Positions 7,626 through 17,777 are shown, counted from the first letter of the stretch. The stretch is 64,000 nucleotides of DNA from Iodobacter ciconiae (GCF_003952345.1 NZ_CP034433.1:3224001-3288000); one strand, 5' to 3'. Notes: generated from the letters alone by a model not told the origin. A program made the numbers and translations.

Positions 7626-9044
7626 GTGGATTTGAAAGCGAAGGAAATAGAAGAGGTTGTTCGTGCCGTTATTGCCTCGATGCAGCCAGCCTCTGCCCTA
7701 GTAGCGGCCTCTGCTGCAAAGCTGCCAGCTGGCGTGTTTGCTGAGCTTGATGATGCTGTTGCCGCCGCAATCGAAGCCCAAAAAGCATTATCTACCGTTT
7801 CGATGCGCCGCCTGGCGGTGGCTGCGATCCGTAGTGCTGGCGAGGCCTATGCAAAAGAGCTGGCCGAAATGGCTGTGGCTGAAACCGGCATGGGTCGTGT
7901 CGATGACAAAATTACCAAGAATATTTCTCAGGCTCGCCTCACTCCGGGTGTGGAGTGCTTGGAAGCCAAAGTGCTTACCGGCGATGATGGCCTTACCATT
8001 ATTGAAAATGCCTCATGGGGGGTGATTGCCTCCGTAACGCCATCCACCAACCCTGCGGCCACCGTGATCAATAACGCGATCAGCATGATTGCTGCGGGCA
8101 ATGCCGTGGTGTTTGCGCCGCATCCGGCTGCCCAAAAAACATCGCAGCGTGCCATTACTGTTTTGAATGAAGCCATTGTGGCTGCGGGCGGCCCGGCCAA
8201 TACGCTGGTGACCATTGCCAAACCAACACTCGAAGCTGCCCAGCGCCTGTTTAAATACCCGGGCATTCACTTACTGGTGGTAACCGGAGGTGAGGCGGTT
8301 GTTGATGCTGCCCGCTCTATTACCGATAAACGCCTGATTGCAGCTGGTGCAGGTAATCCACCTGTTGTGGTCGATGAAACGGCCGATCTTGCCCGTGCAG
8401 GCCAGAGTATTGTCTGGGGAGCCTCGTTTGATAACAACATGATCTGTGTACTGGAAAAAGAAGTGATCGTGGTGGATAGCGTGTGTGACGCGCTTAAAAA
8501 CGAGATGAAAAAACATCAGGCTGTTGAATTGACGGCCGAGCAAGCCGAGCGTTTGCAAAAAGTATTGTTAACCAAGGTCGATGACAGCGGTCACGGTACA
8601 GTCAGCCGTGATTGGGTTGGTCGTGATGCCACCAAGATCGCCGCAGCAATTGGCCTGGATGTGCCCGCCGATACCCGCCTACTCTTTGTTGAAACACCCG
8701 CGAATCACCCCTTTGCTGTAACCGAGCTGATGATGCCGGTGCTGCCCGTGATTCGCGCGCCAAACGTGAATGTCGCAATTGATCTGGCTGTGAAACTGGA
8801 AGGTGGCTGCTGCCACACAGCGGGGATGCATTCACGCAATATCGATAATCTGGATCGTATGGCAAATGCCGTAAACACCAGCATTTTCGTAAAAAATGGC
8901 CCGCATCTGGCCGGTTTGGGGTTTGGCGGTGAAGGCTGGACCACGATGACGATTTCTACCCCAACGGGTGAAGGCGTGACCTCGGCGCGCAGTTTTGTTC
9001 GTTTACGCCGCTGTGTGATGGCTGGCAATTTCCGCATCGTGTGA
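7626..9044 (+). CDS. eutE: EutE, CoA-acylating acetaldehyde dehydrogenase
   Basis: A 472-residue NAD-dependent enzyme that oxidises acetaldehyde to acetyl-CoA. The catalytic Cys is C274 in SFDNNMICVLEKE. The N-terminal helix KEIEEVVRAVIASMQ fits an encapsulation peptide that directs the enzyme into the shell, and a low-complexity linker (to about residue 36) joins it to the catalytic domain. The ending SARSFVRLRRCVMAGNFRIV matches the family. The start is GTG, with AGGAG 9 bp upstream. The length is close to enteric EutE (467). Confidence 0.96.
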   Translation: MDLKAKEIEEVVRAVIASMQPASALVAASAAKLPAGVFAELDDAVAAAIEAQKALSTVSMRRLAVAAIRSAGEAYAKELAEMAVAETGMGRVDDKITKNISQARLTPGVECLEAKVLTGDDGLTIIENASWGVIASVTPSTNPAATVINNAISMIAAGNAVVFAPHPAAQKTSQRAITVLNEAIVAAGGPANTLVTIAKPTLEAAQRLFKYPGIHLLVVTGGEAVVDAARSITDKRLIAAGAGNPPVVVDETADLARAGQSIVWGASFDNNMICVLEKEVIVVDSVCDALKNEMKKHQAVELTAEQAERLQKVLLTKVDDSGHGTVSRDWVGRDATKIAAAIGLDVPADTRLLFVETPANHPFAVTELMMPVLPVIRAPNVNVAIDLAVKLEGGCCHTAGMHSRNIDNLDRMANAVNTSIFVKNGPHLAGLGFGGEGWTTMTISTPTGEGVTSARSFVRLRRCVMAGNFRIV

Positions 9045-9048
9045 TGAG

Positions 9049-9909
9049 ATGAGCACCATGACTCCTCGTGATATTCAAAGCTGGTTACAGCCCCGTTTGG
9101 ATTTGGCGCATGCCCTGATGAACGATGCAACGCCTACCGAGGCGGAATCCGTGATGGCGCTAGGGATTGATTTAGGCACCAGCGATGTGGTGTCGATGGT
9201 GGTTGATCAAAACGCCCAACCTTTGGCCGTGTGCCTCGATTGGGCTGATGTGGTGCGGGATGGCATTGTCTGGGATTTCTTTGGTGCAGTAACTATTTTA
9301 CGCCGCCATCTGGACACCTTGGAAACCATCTTTGGCCAGCGTTTTAGCGATGCGGCTACGTCGTTTCCTCCGGGCACAGATCCGCGAATTTCGGTCAATG
9401 TACTGGAAGCTGCCGGGTTGAATGTGGTTGGTGTTTGCGATGAGCCCTCAGCGGTGGCGCATCTGCTGCAGCTGGATCGTGCCGCTGTGGTGGATATTGG
9501 CGGTGGCACGACGGGGATTGCGGTTGTTGAAGGCGGACAGGTGATTTACTCGGGTGACGAACCCACTGGTGGCCATCATATTTCGCTGACGCTTGCAGGT
9601 AATTTGCGGATGCCTCTGGAAGAGGTCGACATCATCAAAAAAACACAGGGTAAAGAAATATGGCCGGTGGTCAAGCCGGTGTTTGAAAAGATGAGCGATA
9701 TCGTGCGTGACCATTTGATCGGATATGAGGTTGAGGATCTGTATCTGTCGGGTGGCTCCTGCACTATGGCGGGTGTGCAGCCGCTTTTTGCTCAGGAGTT
9801 TCCTCATCACCGCGTTCATTTGCCCCGGCACCCTATTTATTTGACGCCGCTGGCGATTGCGGCCTACGCCTTGCGCATCGCTGCAGAGGATGGAGCTACC
9901 CATGTTTAA
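9049..9909 (+). CDS. eutJ: EutJ, Hsp70-like chaperone of the eut operon
   Basis: A 286-residue protein with the actin/Hsp70 ATPase fold. The phosphate-1 loop is LGIDLGTSDVVSMVV, the phosphate-2 loop is VVDIGGGTTGIAVV, and the adenosine motif is LYLSGGSCTMAGV. EutJ is thought to help reactivate or fold pathway enzymes, but its exact role is not settled. The start at 9049 has a weak ribosome-binding site, and the ATG at 9058 is an alternative. The 3' end overlaps eutG by 8 bp. Confidence 0.93.
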   Translation: MSTMTPRDIQSWLQPRLDLAHALMNDATPTEAESVMALGIDLGTSDVVSMVVDQNAQPLAVCLDWADVVRDGIVWDFFGAVTILRRHLDTLETIFGQRFSDAATSFPPGTDPRISVNVLEAAGLNVVGVCDEPSAVAHLLQLDRAAVVDIGGGTTGIAVVEGGQVIYSGDEPTGGHHISLTLAGNLRMPLEEVDIIKKTQGKEIWPVVKPVFEKMSDIVRDHLIGYEVEDLYLSGGSCTMAGVQPLFAQEFPHHRVHLPRHPIYLTPLAIAAYALRIAAEDGATHV

Positions 9910-11113
9910 TCAAGATGAGATGAATAGCGCGATCTATCAAACGGTTGATTTGATTAATGCGCAGGCAGTGAGTGCTTTTAATGTGCCACCGGCCACCTTA
10001 ATGGGGGCCGGAGCGGTTGCTAAAGTAGGTGAGGCTTTAAGCCGTCGTGGCATCGTGCGTGCTTTTGTTCTGATTGATGAGTTTTTATTAAAAAATGGCC
10101 TGGCCGATGGCATGTTTCGCTCGCTGGAGCGGCAGGGTATTGCTTATGAAATGATGGCTTACCCGCAGGGCGAGCCAGACAGTGCAAAGGTTGAAGCTGC
10201 ATGCGCACAATTACGGGCCAGTGTTTGCGATGCGGTCATTGCGTTTGGCGGCGGCTCGGTGCTGGACACAGCCAAAGCGATTGCTGTTTTGGCATTACAT
10301 CCCGGGCTAGTTGTGTCTCAGCTGGTTGATCCTGCCAATATCACCCGTGGCCGCTTGCCACTCGTTGCGATTCCAACGACGGCAGGTACCGGCTCGGAAG
10401 CCAGCAATGTTTCTGTTGTTACGGATTCCATTAGCCATATCAAGCAGCTGATCTTACATGAAACCATGCTGCCTGATTTGGCGATTATCGATGCCAGCTT
10501 AACGCGTGCTGTACCTGCATCGCTGACTGCAGCTACTGGTGTGGATGCTCTGACACACGCCATTGAAGCCTATGTGGCGCTTGGGGCAAATCCACTGACA
10601 CAGGCCCTGGCCTATCGGGCAATTAGCTTAATTGGCCATGCTTTGCCGATTGCGGTGGGGCAGGGAAGTAATGCCGCCGCACGTGAAGCGATGATGCTGG
10701 GATCTTACCTTGCGGGTATGGCGTTTTCTAATGCCGGCCTTGGTTTAACCCATGCGATGGCGCATCAGATTGGCGCACGTTATGGCATTGCTCATGGTAT
10801 GGCCAATGCCTTGCTGTTGCCTTCGGTTATGCATTTTAACCGCTTGGTGTGCAAAAAATCTTATGGCGAATTGGGCACCGCCCTGGTTGGCCACGCGCTT
10901 TCAGATATTGAGCTGATTGCTGCAGTGCAGCAACTCATTATTGAAGTGGGTCTTCCAGGCAACTTACAACTTGCCTGCGTAAAAATCGATGATTTTGAAA
11001 AAATGGCCGATGCCGCGTTGATTGATGTGTGCACCGCCAGTAATCCAAGGAGCGCAAATCGTGCCCAAATTATTGAAATTTATATGCATGCCTGGCAGCG
11101 GCAGACCAATTAA
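9902..11113 (+). CDS. eutG: EutG, iron-containing alcohol dehydrogenase
   Basis: A type III alcohol dehydrogenase of 403 residues. It reduces part of the acetaldehyde to ethanol and regenerates NAD+ inside the compartment. The nucleotide motif IAFGGGSVLDTAKA and PTTAGTGSEASNV are present. The Fe ligands are the Asp/His of TGVDALTHAIEAY and the His residues of THAMAHQIG and GIAHGMANA. The start at 9902 is preceded by GGAG in the eutJ end. The frame stays open further upstream inside eutJ, but family members begin near MFNQDEM. A stretch of 56 bp separates it from eutH. Confidence 0.94.
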   Translation: MFNQDEMNSAIYQTVDLINAQAVSAFNVPPATLMGAGAVAKVGEALSRRGIVRAFVLIDEFLLKNGLADGMFRSLERQGIAYEMMAYPQGEPDSAKVEAACAQLRASVCDAVIAFGGGSVLDTAKAIAVLALHPGLVVSQLVDPANITRGRLPLVAIPTTAGTGSEASNVSVVTDSISHIKQLILHETMLPDLAIIDASLTRAVPASLTAATGVDALTHAIEAYVALGANPLTQALAYRAISLIGHALPIAVGQGSNAAAREAMMLGSYLAGMAFSNAGLGLTHAMAHQIGARYGIAHGMANALLLPSVMHFNRLVCKKSYGELGTALVGHALSDIELIAAVQQLIIEVGLPGNLQLACVKIDDFEKMADAALIDVCTASNPRSANRAQIIEIYMHAWQRQTN

Positions 11114-11169
11114 GCAGGCATCGGGGCCATTGTGGCCATCCGGGCTTTGATTCAAAGGGGAGTAAAAAC

Positions 11170-12411
11170 ATGGGTATCAATGAAATTATCATGTGGTTCA
11201 TGATGATCTTTATGGTCATTGCGGCCTTTGACCGGATGCTTGGGCAGTTCGGTGGCTCCGAAGCGGTATTGGGGAAAATTGGTCTGGGGGCGGTGGGCCG
11301 GCAGATTGGCGGCTCGGGTGCACAGTTTGAAGAAGGCTTTATGGCCATGGGTGCGCTGGGTCTGGCCATGATCGGGGTGATTGCACTGGCCCCGGTGCTG
11401 GCAACTTTGCTGGGCCCGGTGGTGATTCCTATGTATGAAGCGGTGGGCGCTAATCCGGCCATGTTTGCCGGCACTTTGCTGGCTAATGATATGGGTGGTT
11501 TTTTCTTAGCGAAAGAGCTCTCCGGTGGTGATTCAGCCGCCTGGCTTTATTCCGGCTTATTGCTGGGTGCCATGATGGGTGCAACGGTTGTTTTTAATAT
11601 TCCGGTCGCGCTGGGGATTATTGATAAGGCAGACCGCCGCTTTCTGGCGCTGGGCATTATGGCTGGCATGATCACAATTCCGCTGGGTTGTATTGCCGGT
11701 GGTCTGGTGGCGATGGCGATGGGTGTCATGGTGGATGGTCAGCCGGTTAATTTCACCGTGGTCATGCTGCTTAAAAATATGATTCCCGTAATTATTGTAG
11801 CGGGTATTCTGGCCCTTGGCTTGCGTTTTATGCAAGAAAAAATGGTGGCTGGCTTTCAGATTTTTGCTAAATGCTTGGTGGTAGTGATTACTTTTGGTTT
11901 GGTGTTGGCTGTACTGGATGTCACCGTGGGCTGGACCATTATTCCGGGTATGTCGCCGGTATTTTCCAGTGAAGGGCATGGCGGACAAATGCTGGGTATT
12001 GAAAATATTGGTTTTATTTCCTGCGTCTTGCTGGGTGCGTACCCGATGGTCTTTATGCTGACCCGTTGGTTTAACAAGCCTTTAATGCGGGTTGGTGGCT
12101 TTCTGGGAATGAATGATACCGCTGCCGCTGGTCTGGTTGCGACACTGGCTAATTCGATCCCTATGTTTGGCATGCTGGCGAAAATGGATAACCGCGGCAA
12201 GGTGATTAACGTGGCGTTTGCCGTATCGGCAGCATTTACTTTTGGCGATCACCTTGGTTTTACCGCCGGCAATATGTCGGCCATGATTTTCCCGGTGATG
12301 GTCGGTAAGTTATTCGGTGGTTTTACTGCCGTGATTCTGGCCATGAAACTGGCTCCTAAAAACGATATGACTCCGGCAGATAAGCCTGCGGGTCAATCGC
12401 CAGACGCTTAA
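11170..12411 (+). CDS. eutH: EutH, ethanolamine permease
   Basis: A 413-residue inner-membrane protein with about ten hydrophobic segments, beginning GINEIIMWFMMIFMVIAAFDR. Family landmarks are GSGAQFEEGFMAMG, GTLLANDMGGFFLAKEL, FGDHLGFTAGNM and MNDTAAAGLVATLANSIPMF. EutH carries ethanolamine across the inner membrane and matters when the neutral amine is scarce. An AGGGGAG precedes the ATG. The C-terminal tail is short, polar and cytoplasmic. Confidence 0.96.
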   Translation: MGINEIIMWFMMIFMVIAAFDRMLGQFGGSEAVLGKIGLGAVGRQIGGSGAQFEEGFMAMGALGLAMIGVIALAPVLATLLGPVVIPMYEAVGANPAMFAGTLLANDMGGFFLAKELSGGDSAAWLYSGLLLGAMMGATVVFNIPVALGIIDKADRRFLALGIMAGMITIPLGCIAGGLVAMAMGVMVDGQPVNFTVVMLLKNMIPVIIVAGILALGLRFMQEKMVAGFQIFAKCLVVVITFGLVLAVLDVTVGWTIIPGMSPVFSSEGHGGQMLGIENIGFISCVLLGAYPMVFMLTRWFNKPLMRVGGFLGMNDTAAAGLVATLANSIPMFGMLAKMDNRGKVINVAFAVSAAFTFGDHLGFTAGNMSAMIFPVMVGKLFGGFTAVILAMKLAPKNDMTPADKPAGQSPDA

Positions 12412-12421
12412 GGAGCAGCAT

Positions 12422-13846
12422 ATGTCATGCCGGCAAATTCAGAGCGTGGGTATTGATATCGGGACCACCACCACCCAAGTGATTTTCTCGAGACTCGAGC
12501 TGATTAACCGGGCGGGTGTCTCTCAGGTGCCGCGTTATGAGTTTTCCAAGCGTGACATCGTGTATGTCAGCCCCGTAGTGTTTACCCCTATCGATTTCGA
12601 AGGGCGGCTTCGTGAGGATGAGCTTGCAGCCTTTATCCGCGGGCAGTATTTAGCGGCGGGGATGAATCAGCAGCAAGTGGAGTCCGGCGCGATCATCATC
12701 ACCGGTGAAACGTCAAAAGCCAAGAATGCCCGTGCTGCGGTACTGGCTCTGGCTGAGGAGCTGGGTAATTTTGTGGTGGCAAGTGCAGGCCCGCATCTTG
12801 AATCGGTGATTGCAGGACATGGCTCGGGCGCGGGAGAGTTATCCCGCCGGGAAACCAGCCGTGTCGTCAATATTGATATTGGTGGTGGCACTTCCAACTA
12901 TGTGGTGTTTGAAGCGGGCAGAGTAGTTGATAGCGCCTGCCTTAATGTAGGGGGGCGTCTCGTTGAGCTGGATGATCTGGGGCGTGTGCGGCAAGTACAT
13001 GCGCCAGCACGCCTGATTTGTACCGAGCTCTTTGGTGAGGGCTTTGATCCTCTTCAACTGGATCGTGCGGGTATGGAGCGTGTGGTTCAGCGCATGGCGG
13101 AGCTTTTATTCGAAGTTCTGACCGGCGAGCCTTCTCCCTTGGCACGTGCTCTTTTGATGACCGATTGCCTGCATCCGAGCAAAGCGTATGACACAGTGAT
13201 GTTTTCCGGCGGTGTGGGGGAGTGTTATTACCATCCTGGTGCCGATGTGCTGGCTTTTGGCGATATTGGTCCCTTATTAGCGCTGGCAATGCACGGGCAT
13301 CTGGCTTTATCCGGGCTGCCTATCCAGATGCCTGCGCAAACAGTCCGGGCGACGGTGATTGGTGCTGGTGCTCATACCCTGTCTTTATCAGGCAGCACCA
13401 TTTGGCTGAATCATCAGCATTTGCCGGTGCGCAATATTCCTGTGGTTCACCCTTTGATTGCCTGGAGCGAAGTCACACCGGGGGCGCTGGCTACCGAGTG
13501 GGCACACGTCGCCATGCTGATGGATATCGATCTGCAACATGATTTGTTTGCCTTATCTTTGCCGCGGGATTTGCCGGTGACCTATTTGCAAATTGAGGCG
13601 TGTGTTGATGAATTAGCTGCATTCGGGCGGCGTTATCCCAATGCAAACCACCCGCTGCTGGTGACTGCCCGTCAGGATTTAGGCAAGGTTTTGGGGATGC
13701 TGTTGCAGCCGCATCTGGTTGGCCGCGAATTGGCCGTAATTGATGAAGTGGAAACTCGTGATGGTGATTACATCGATATCGGAGAGCCCTTGTTTGGCGG
13801 CGATATTGTACCGGTCACCATTAAATCTCTGGCATTTCCTTCTTAG
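12422..13846 (+). CDS. eutA: EutA, reactivating factor of ethanolamine ammonia-lyase
   Basis: A 474-residue ASKHA-type ATPase. It removes damaged cobalamin from EutBC so that fresh adenosylcobalamin can bind. The motifs VGIDIGTTTTQVIFSRLEL, IITGETSKAKNA, VVNIDIGGGTSNYVVFE and MFSGGVGECYY are clear. AAGGAGC lies 6 bp upstream of the ATG, and eutB follows 14 bp downstream. This pairing of reactivase and lyase is standard. Confidence 0.96.
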   Translation: MSCRQIQSVGIDIGTTTTQVIFSRLELINRAGVSQVPRYEFSKRDIVYVSPVVFTPIDFEGRLREDELAAFIRGQYLAAGMNQQQVESGAIIITGETSKAKNARAAVLALAEELGNFVVASAGPHLESVIAGHGSGAGELSRRETSRVVNIDIGGGTSNYVVFEAGRVVDSACLNVGGRLVELDDLGRVRQVHAPARLICTELFGEGFDPLQLDRAGMERVVQRMAELLFEVLTGEPSPLARALLMTDCLHPSKAYDTVMFSGGVGECYYHPGADVLAFGDIGPLLALAMHGHLALSGLPIQMPAQTVRATVIGAGAHTLSLSGSTIWLNHQHLPVRNIPVVHPLIAWSEVTPGALATEWAHVAMLMDIDLQHDLFALSLPRDLPVTYLQIEACVDELAAFGRRYPNANHPLLVTARQDLGKVLGMLLQPHLVGRELAVIDEVETRDGDYIDIGEPLFGGDIVPVTIKSLAFPS

Positions 13847-13860
13847 TTCAGGTGATAGAT

Positions 13861-15222
13861 ATGAAATTGAAGACCCAGTTGTTTGGTAAGACATACCAGT
13901 TTCGGGATGTCAAAGATGTGCTGGCGAAAGCCAATGATCCTCGCTCTGGCGATATTCTGGCTGGCGTCAGTGCGGCAAGCTCGCAGGAGCGTGTGGCGGC
14001 CAAGCATGTACTTTCTGAAATGTCGGTTGCCGATCTGCGCAATAACCCTGTTATTCCTTATGAGGAAGACTGCGTTACGCGGGTGATTCAAGACGACATT
14101 AATGTTGCGGCCTACGACAGCATTCGCAGTAAAACCATTGCCGAGTTGCGCGAATATATTTTGTCGGACACCACCAGCGTGGCAGACATTGATTTTATGC
14201 GTAAAGGTTTGAGCTCCGAGACGGTGGCAGCCGTGGCCAAGCTTTGCTCCAATGCCGACCTGATCTATGGCGCAAAGAAAATGCCGGTGATTAAACATGC
14301 TAATAGCACTGTTGGTTTGCCAGGGCATTTTAGTGCGCGTTTGCAGCCAAACGATACGCGTGATGATGTGCGCAGTATTGCTGCCCAGATGTATGAAGGT
14401 TTGTCTTACGGCCTGGGCGACGCGGTGATCGGGGTTAACCCTGTTACCGACAATGTTGAAAATGTGACCCGCATACTTAATACCGTGTACGAGGCCATCG
14501 ATAAGTTTGCCATCCCAACCCAGGGTTGCGTGCTGGCGCATATGTCGACCCAGATCGAGGCAATTCGCAAGGGAGCGCCGGGCGGGCTGATTTTCCAAAG
14601 CATTTGCGGTAGCGAAAAAGGCTTAAAAGAGTTTGGTGTAACTCTTGATCTGATGGATGAGGCGCTGGCCGTTGGCCGTCAGTACAACCGTCTTGCGGGG
14701 CCAAACTGCCTGTATTTCGAAACAGGGCAGGGCTCGGCGCTTTCAGCCAATGCTCATAACGGTGCAGATCAGGTCACGATGGAAGCACGTAATTACGGCC
14801 TTGCCCGTCACTACGATCCTTTCTTGGTGAATACAGTCGTGGGCTTTATCGGACCTGAATATCTTTATAACGATCGCCAGATTATGCGCGCCGGTTTGGA
14901 AGACCATTTTATGGGCAAACTGAGCGGCATCTCGATGGGGGTGGATTGCTGTTACACCAACCATGCTGATTCTAATCAGAGTGCGAACGAATCCCTCGCT
15001 ATTTTACTGGCTACGGCAGGGTGTAATTTCATTATGGGTATGTCGATGGGTGACGACATCATGCTCAATTACCAGACTATGGCATTTCATGATACCGCCA
15101 CGATTCGTCAGCTGCTTAACTTACGCCCCGCGCCAGAGTTTGAAGCATGGATGGAGAAAATGGGCCTGATGGAAAACGGCATACTGACTCCGCGTGCTGG
15201 TGACTCGTCAATCTTCTTTTAA
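13861..15222 (+). CDS. eutB: EutB, ethanolamine ammonia-lyase large subunit
   Basis: The 453-residue catalytic TIM-barrel subunit. With EutC and adenosylcobalamin it splits ethanolamine into acetaldehyde and ammonia. Identity with enteric EutB is high, for example SGDILAGVSAASSQERVAAK, RLQPNDTRDDV, FETGQGSALSANAH and GMSMGDDIMLNYQT. It ends ..RAGDSSIFF. The ATG at 13861 matches the MKLKT start of enteric EutB, although an ATG three codons upstream is in frame. CAGGTGA serves as ribosome-binding site. Confidence 0.98.
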   Translation: MKLKTQLFGKTYQFRDVKDVLAKANDPRSGDILAGVSAASSQERVAAKHVLSEMSVADLRNNPVIPYEEDCVTRVIQDDINVAAYDSIRSKTIAELREYILSDTTSVADIDFMRKGLSSETVAAVAKLCSNADLIYGAKKMPVIKHANSTVGLPGHFSARLQPNDTRDDVRSIAAQMYEGLSYGLGDAVIGVNPVTDNVENVTRILNTVYEAIDKFAIPTQGCVLAHMSTQIEAIRKGAPGGLIFQSICGSEKGLKEFGVTLDLMDEALAVGRQYNRLAGPNCLYFETGQGSALSANAHNGADQVTMEARNYGLARHYDPFLVNTVVGFIGPEYLYNDRQIMRAGLEDHFMGKLSGISMGVDCCYTNHADSNQSANESLAILLATAGCNFIMGMSMGDDIMLNYQTMAFHDTATIRQLLNLRPAPEFEAWMEKMGLMENGILTPRAGDSSIFF

Positions 15223-15237
15223 TTTCAGGGTGTAAAA

Positions 15238-16116
15238 ATGGACAAGATGCAAATTGATGAGATTGTACGTGCCGTAATGAGCCAGCTTGCTGCTGGGCCT
15301 TCCGGTGCGGTGGTGGCTGATGAAGCGTGTCATGGCAATGTGGATCAGGCGAGCCTGCCTGATTTGGGCGGTGAAGAGTTTCGCACTTATATGGGCATAG
15401 AAAATGCCCATCGCCCGGAGGTGTTGCAAGAGTTTCGTAATTGCACTGCAGCCCGGGTGAATACGGGCCGTGCAGGGCCGCGCCCCCGGACTACGGCTCT
15501 GCTGCGTTTTCTGGCAGATCACTCCCGCTCAAAAGACACAGTGTTAAAAGAAGTACCGCAAGAATGGGTAGAGAAACAGGGTTTATTGGCACTGCAAAGT
15601 GAAATCAGCAGTAAAGATCAGTATCTAACCCGCCCGGATTTAGGCCGTCGTCTCTGCGCCGAATCGCTGGAGCTACTGAAAAACAGCTGCAAGCAGCAGC
15701 CGGATGTGCAGGTAGTGATTTCGGATGGTTTATCGACCGATGCAATTACCGTTAATTTGGATGAAATTTTGCCTCCGCTGTTAAAGGGCCTGGAGAGCGC
15801 AAACCTGAACGTGGGAACACCTTTATTTGTGCGTTATGGCCGCGTAAAGGTGGAAGACCAGGTTGGGGAGCTTTTGGGCGCGAAAGTGGTGATTTTACTG
15901 GTGGGTGAGCGCCCGGGCCTGGGGCAATCCGAAAGCATGTCTTGTTACATGATTTACAGCCCAACGGCGGCAACAGTTGAAGCGGACCGTACTTGTTTTT
16001 CCAATATTCACCGTGGTGGTACTCCACCGGTTGAAGCGGCCGCTGTAATTGTTGATTTAGCGAAGCAGATGCTGGCAAAGAAAGCATCTGGTATGTCTCT
16101 CAGTCGTTCTGCATAA
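15238..16116 (+). CDS. eutC: EutC, ethanolamine ammonia-lyase small subunit
   Basis: A 292-residue subunit that binds the cobalamin with EutB. The N-terminal helix [16 protein letters not shown] is the encapsulation peptide that draws EutBC into the shell. After a linker come [55 protein letters not shown] and [27 protein letters not shown] lies upstream of the ATG. EutC length and order after eutB are as in enterics. Confidence 0.97.
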   Translation: MDKMQIDEIVRAVMSQLAAGPSGAVVADEACHGNVDQASLPDLGGEEFRTYMGIENAHRPEVLQEFRNCTAARVNTGRAGPRPRTTALLRFLADHSRSKDTVLKEVPQEWVEKQGLLALQSEISSKDQYLTRPDLGRRLCAESLELLKNSCKQQPDVQVVISDGLSTDAITVNLDEILPPLLKGLESANLNVGTPLFVRYGRVKVEDQVGELLGAKVVILLVGERPGLGQSESMSCYMIYSPTAATVEADRTCFSNIHRGGTPPVEAAAVIVDLAKQMLAKKASGMSLSRSA

Positions 16117-16126
16117 GGAATACATC

Positions 16127-16786
16127 ATGGCAATGCTCGATCTTATTAAACCTAGTGTGAAAGCGATGCGTCTGATTGCGTCGGTTCAGAGCGATTTCAA
16201 AAAAACACTCAAACTTCCCGATCATATTAATTGTCTGGGTTTGCTAACTGCTGATTCGGATGATGTGGCTTATATCGCTGCAGATGAGGCCACCAAGCAG
16301 GCGCAGGTTGAAGTGGTATTTGGCCGCTCACTTTATGCCGGTGCGGCGCACAGCTCCTCACCTACTGCTGGTGAGGTCCTGATTATGCTGGGTGGCAGCT
16401 CTCCTGCAGAAGTGCGTGCAGGTCTGGATTCGATGGTGGCAACTATTGAGGCGGGACCTGCTTTTCGCTGGGCAAATGATGATGAAACCATCGCGTTTCT
16501 GGCGCACGTGGTGTCCCGTAGCGGCTCTTATTTATCTGCACAAACCGGTATTCGCTTAGGGGATCCTCTGGCGTATTTGATTGCACCTCCACTGGAAGCC
16601 ACTTATGGCATTGATGCTGCACTGAAGGCCGCAGATGTTGAGCTGGTGAGTTATGTGGCTCCGCCATCAGAAACTAATTATTCCGGTGCATTTTTGACGG
16701 GCAGCCAGGCGGCTTGTGATGCGGCTTGCCAGGCCTTTACTGCCGCCGTATTAGAAGTTGCACGCCAGCCTATGGGCCGGATTTAA
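16127..16786 (+). CDS. eutL: EutL, tandem-BMC trimeric shell protein
   Basis: A 219-residue protein with two fused permuted BMC domains, forming pseudohexameric trimers whose central pore may open and close. Key parts are [65 protein letters not shown] and [20 protein letters not shown]. In other EutL proteins such positions bind ethanolamine and control the pore. AAGGAA precedes the ATG, and eutK follows 11 bp downstream. Confidence 0.97.
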   Translation: MAMLDLIKPSVKAMRLIASVQSDFKKTLKLPDHINCLGLLTADSDDVAYIAADEATKQAQVEVVFGRSLYAGAAHSSSPTAGEVLIMLGGSSPAEVRAGLDSMVATIEAGPAFRWANDDETIAFLAHVVSRSGSYLSAQTGIRLGDPLAYLIAPPLEATYGIDAALKAADVELVSYVAPPSETNYSGAFLTGSQAACDAACQAFTAAVLEVARQPMGRI

Positions 16787-16797
16787 CAGAGGTTGTG

Positions 16798-17382
16798 ATG
16801 ATTAATTCCTTGGGTTTACTTGAAGTCCGTGGGTTTGTAACCGCGCTTGAGGCGGCGGATGCCATGCTGAAGTCGGCGAGCGTGCGTTTAATTCGCCAGT
16901 ATGAGACGAGCCCAGGTTGGATCTCACTCGTGGTAGAGGGCGATATTGCCTCTTGCCGTGCGGCAGTTGATGCAGGTGCTGCTGCTGCAGCAAGGCTGGG
17001 TGAAGTGGTCAGCCGGCAAGAAATTGGCCGCCCTGACCCTGATGTCGAGCATATGGTGCTGGCTTTGCTGGCACCCAAACCTAAAAAACCACGCACTCCG
17101 AAGCTTTGCCAGACTGTAGTTGAAGCGGAGGTTGCCATCGCTGTTCAGCCGCCCGTCGCTGACATCATTGATGAGCCTGTGCTGCCTGATGAAAAACCTC
17201 TGGAAGTCCGTTTTGATGAAGCGGCAGTTCTGACCGCTGTGACGGCTTCTGCAAATGGCTTAACGTTTGCAGAGCTGCTTGCCGTGTTGCCCGAAGCCGG
17301 GGTGACCCGTCGTGCACTTGAGAATCTGTGCAAGGCCAAACGCCTCGCTAAGGTATTGGGCCGCTATTGCAAGCCTGGTTAA
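16798..17382 (+). CDS. eutK: EutK, BMC shell protein with C-terminal helix-turn-helix domain
   Basis: A 194-residue protein. The BMC domain (residues 1-90) starts NSLGLLEVRGFVTALEAADAM and contains GDIASCRAAVDAGAAAAARLG. An acidic/proline linker runs through about residues 95-140 (PKPKKPRTPK.. to DEPVLPDEKP). The C-terminal domain, with LTFAELLAVLPEAGVTRRAL, resembles the winged-helix domain of enteric EutK that is thought to bind nucleic acid. The linker is longer than in Salmonella EutK (about 165 residues in total). The ATG at 16798 follows an AGAGGTTGTG region. This is the last gene before the terminator. Confidence 0.93.
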   Translation: MINSLGLLEVRGFVTALEAADAMLKSASVRLIRQYETSPGWISLVVEGDIASCRAAVDAGAAAAARLGEVVSRQEIGRPDPDVEHMVLALLAPKPKKPRTPKLCQTVVEAEVAIAVQPPVADIIDEPVLPDEKPLEVRFDEAAVLTAVTASANGLTFAELLAVLPEAGVTRRALENLCKAKRLAKVLGRYCKPG

Positions 17383-17408
17383 TTTTAAATAGCTCCCTGC
17401 TTTAGTTT

Positions 17409-17444
17409 AACCGGTACAGGATTAAATTCTGTGCCGGTTTTTTG
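17409..17444 (+). terminator. Intrinsic terminator after eutK
   Basis: AACCGGTACAG (17409-17419) pairs with CTGTGCCGGTT (17429-17439) with one mismatch and is followed by a T run. It should end the eutS-K transcript and leave eutR on its own promoter, at least in part. Confidence 0.85.
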
Positions 17445-17777
17445 GTGTTTTATGGAGAACAGAAATATACCGGATGTGCTGTTTACATTCTTAATGAAGA
17501 CCTCTTTAATGTGGTTGACATAATTCTGTCTTTGTTATTAGATGGTGCATTGTGTATGTATTTGATTTTAATCAAAAATTTATATTCGGTGATTGTTAAC
17601 GTCTAGTAAAACTGGTTACTCAGATGGCGGTATATCAACTGCTAGGCTGATGTTTGAGGGGGATGTGATGAGGAAAGTGAAGGGGATTTTAAGCGCTGCC
17701 CATACAGGGATTCTATGCGGATTGGCGCATAAAATAATCCCCTGCAATCTCGCATTTTCTGTACTGAGTGCTTCGCG
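17445..17777 (+). promoter_or_regulatory. eutR upstream region
   Basis: No convincing gene is present. A 62-codon frame (17593-17781) overlaps the eutR start and resembles nothing known. A nested hairpin lies at 17705-17744: CAGGGATT pairs with AATCCCCTG with one bulge, and ATGCG (17715-17719) pairs with CGCAT (17726-17730). It ends about 34 bp before the eutR ATG, so it could be an operator or leader structure. The eutR promoter is expected here, but no hexamers are clear enough to name. Confidence 0.4.
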
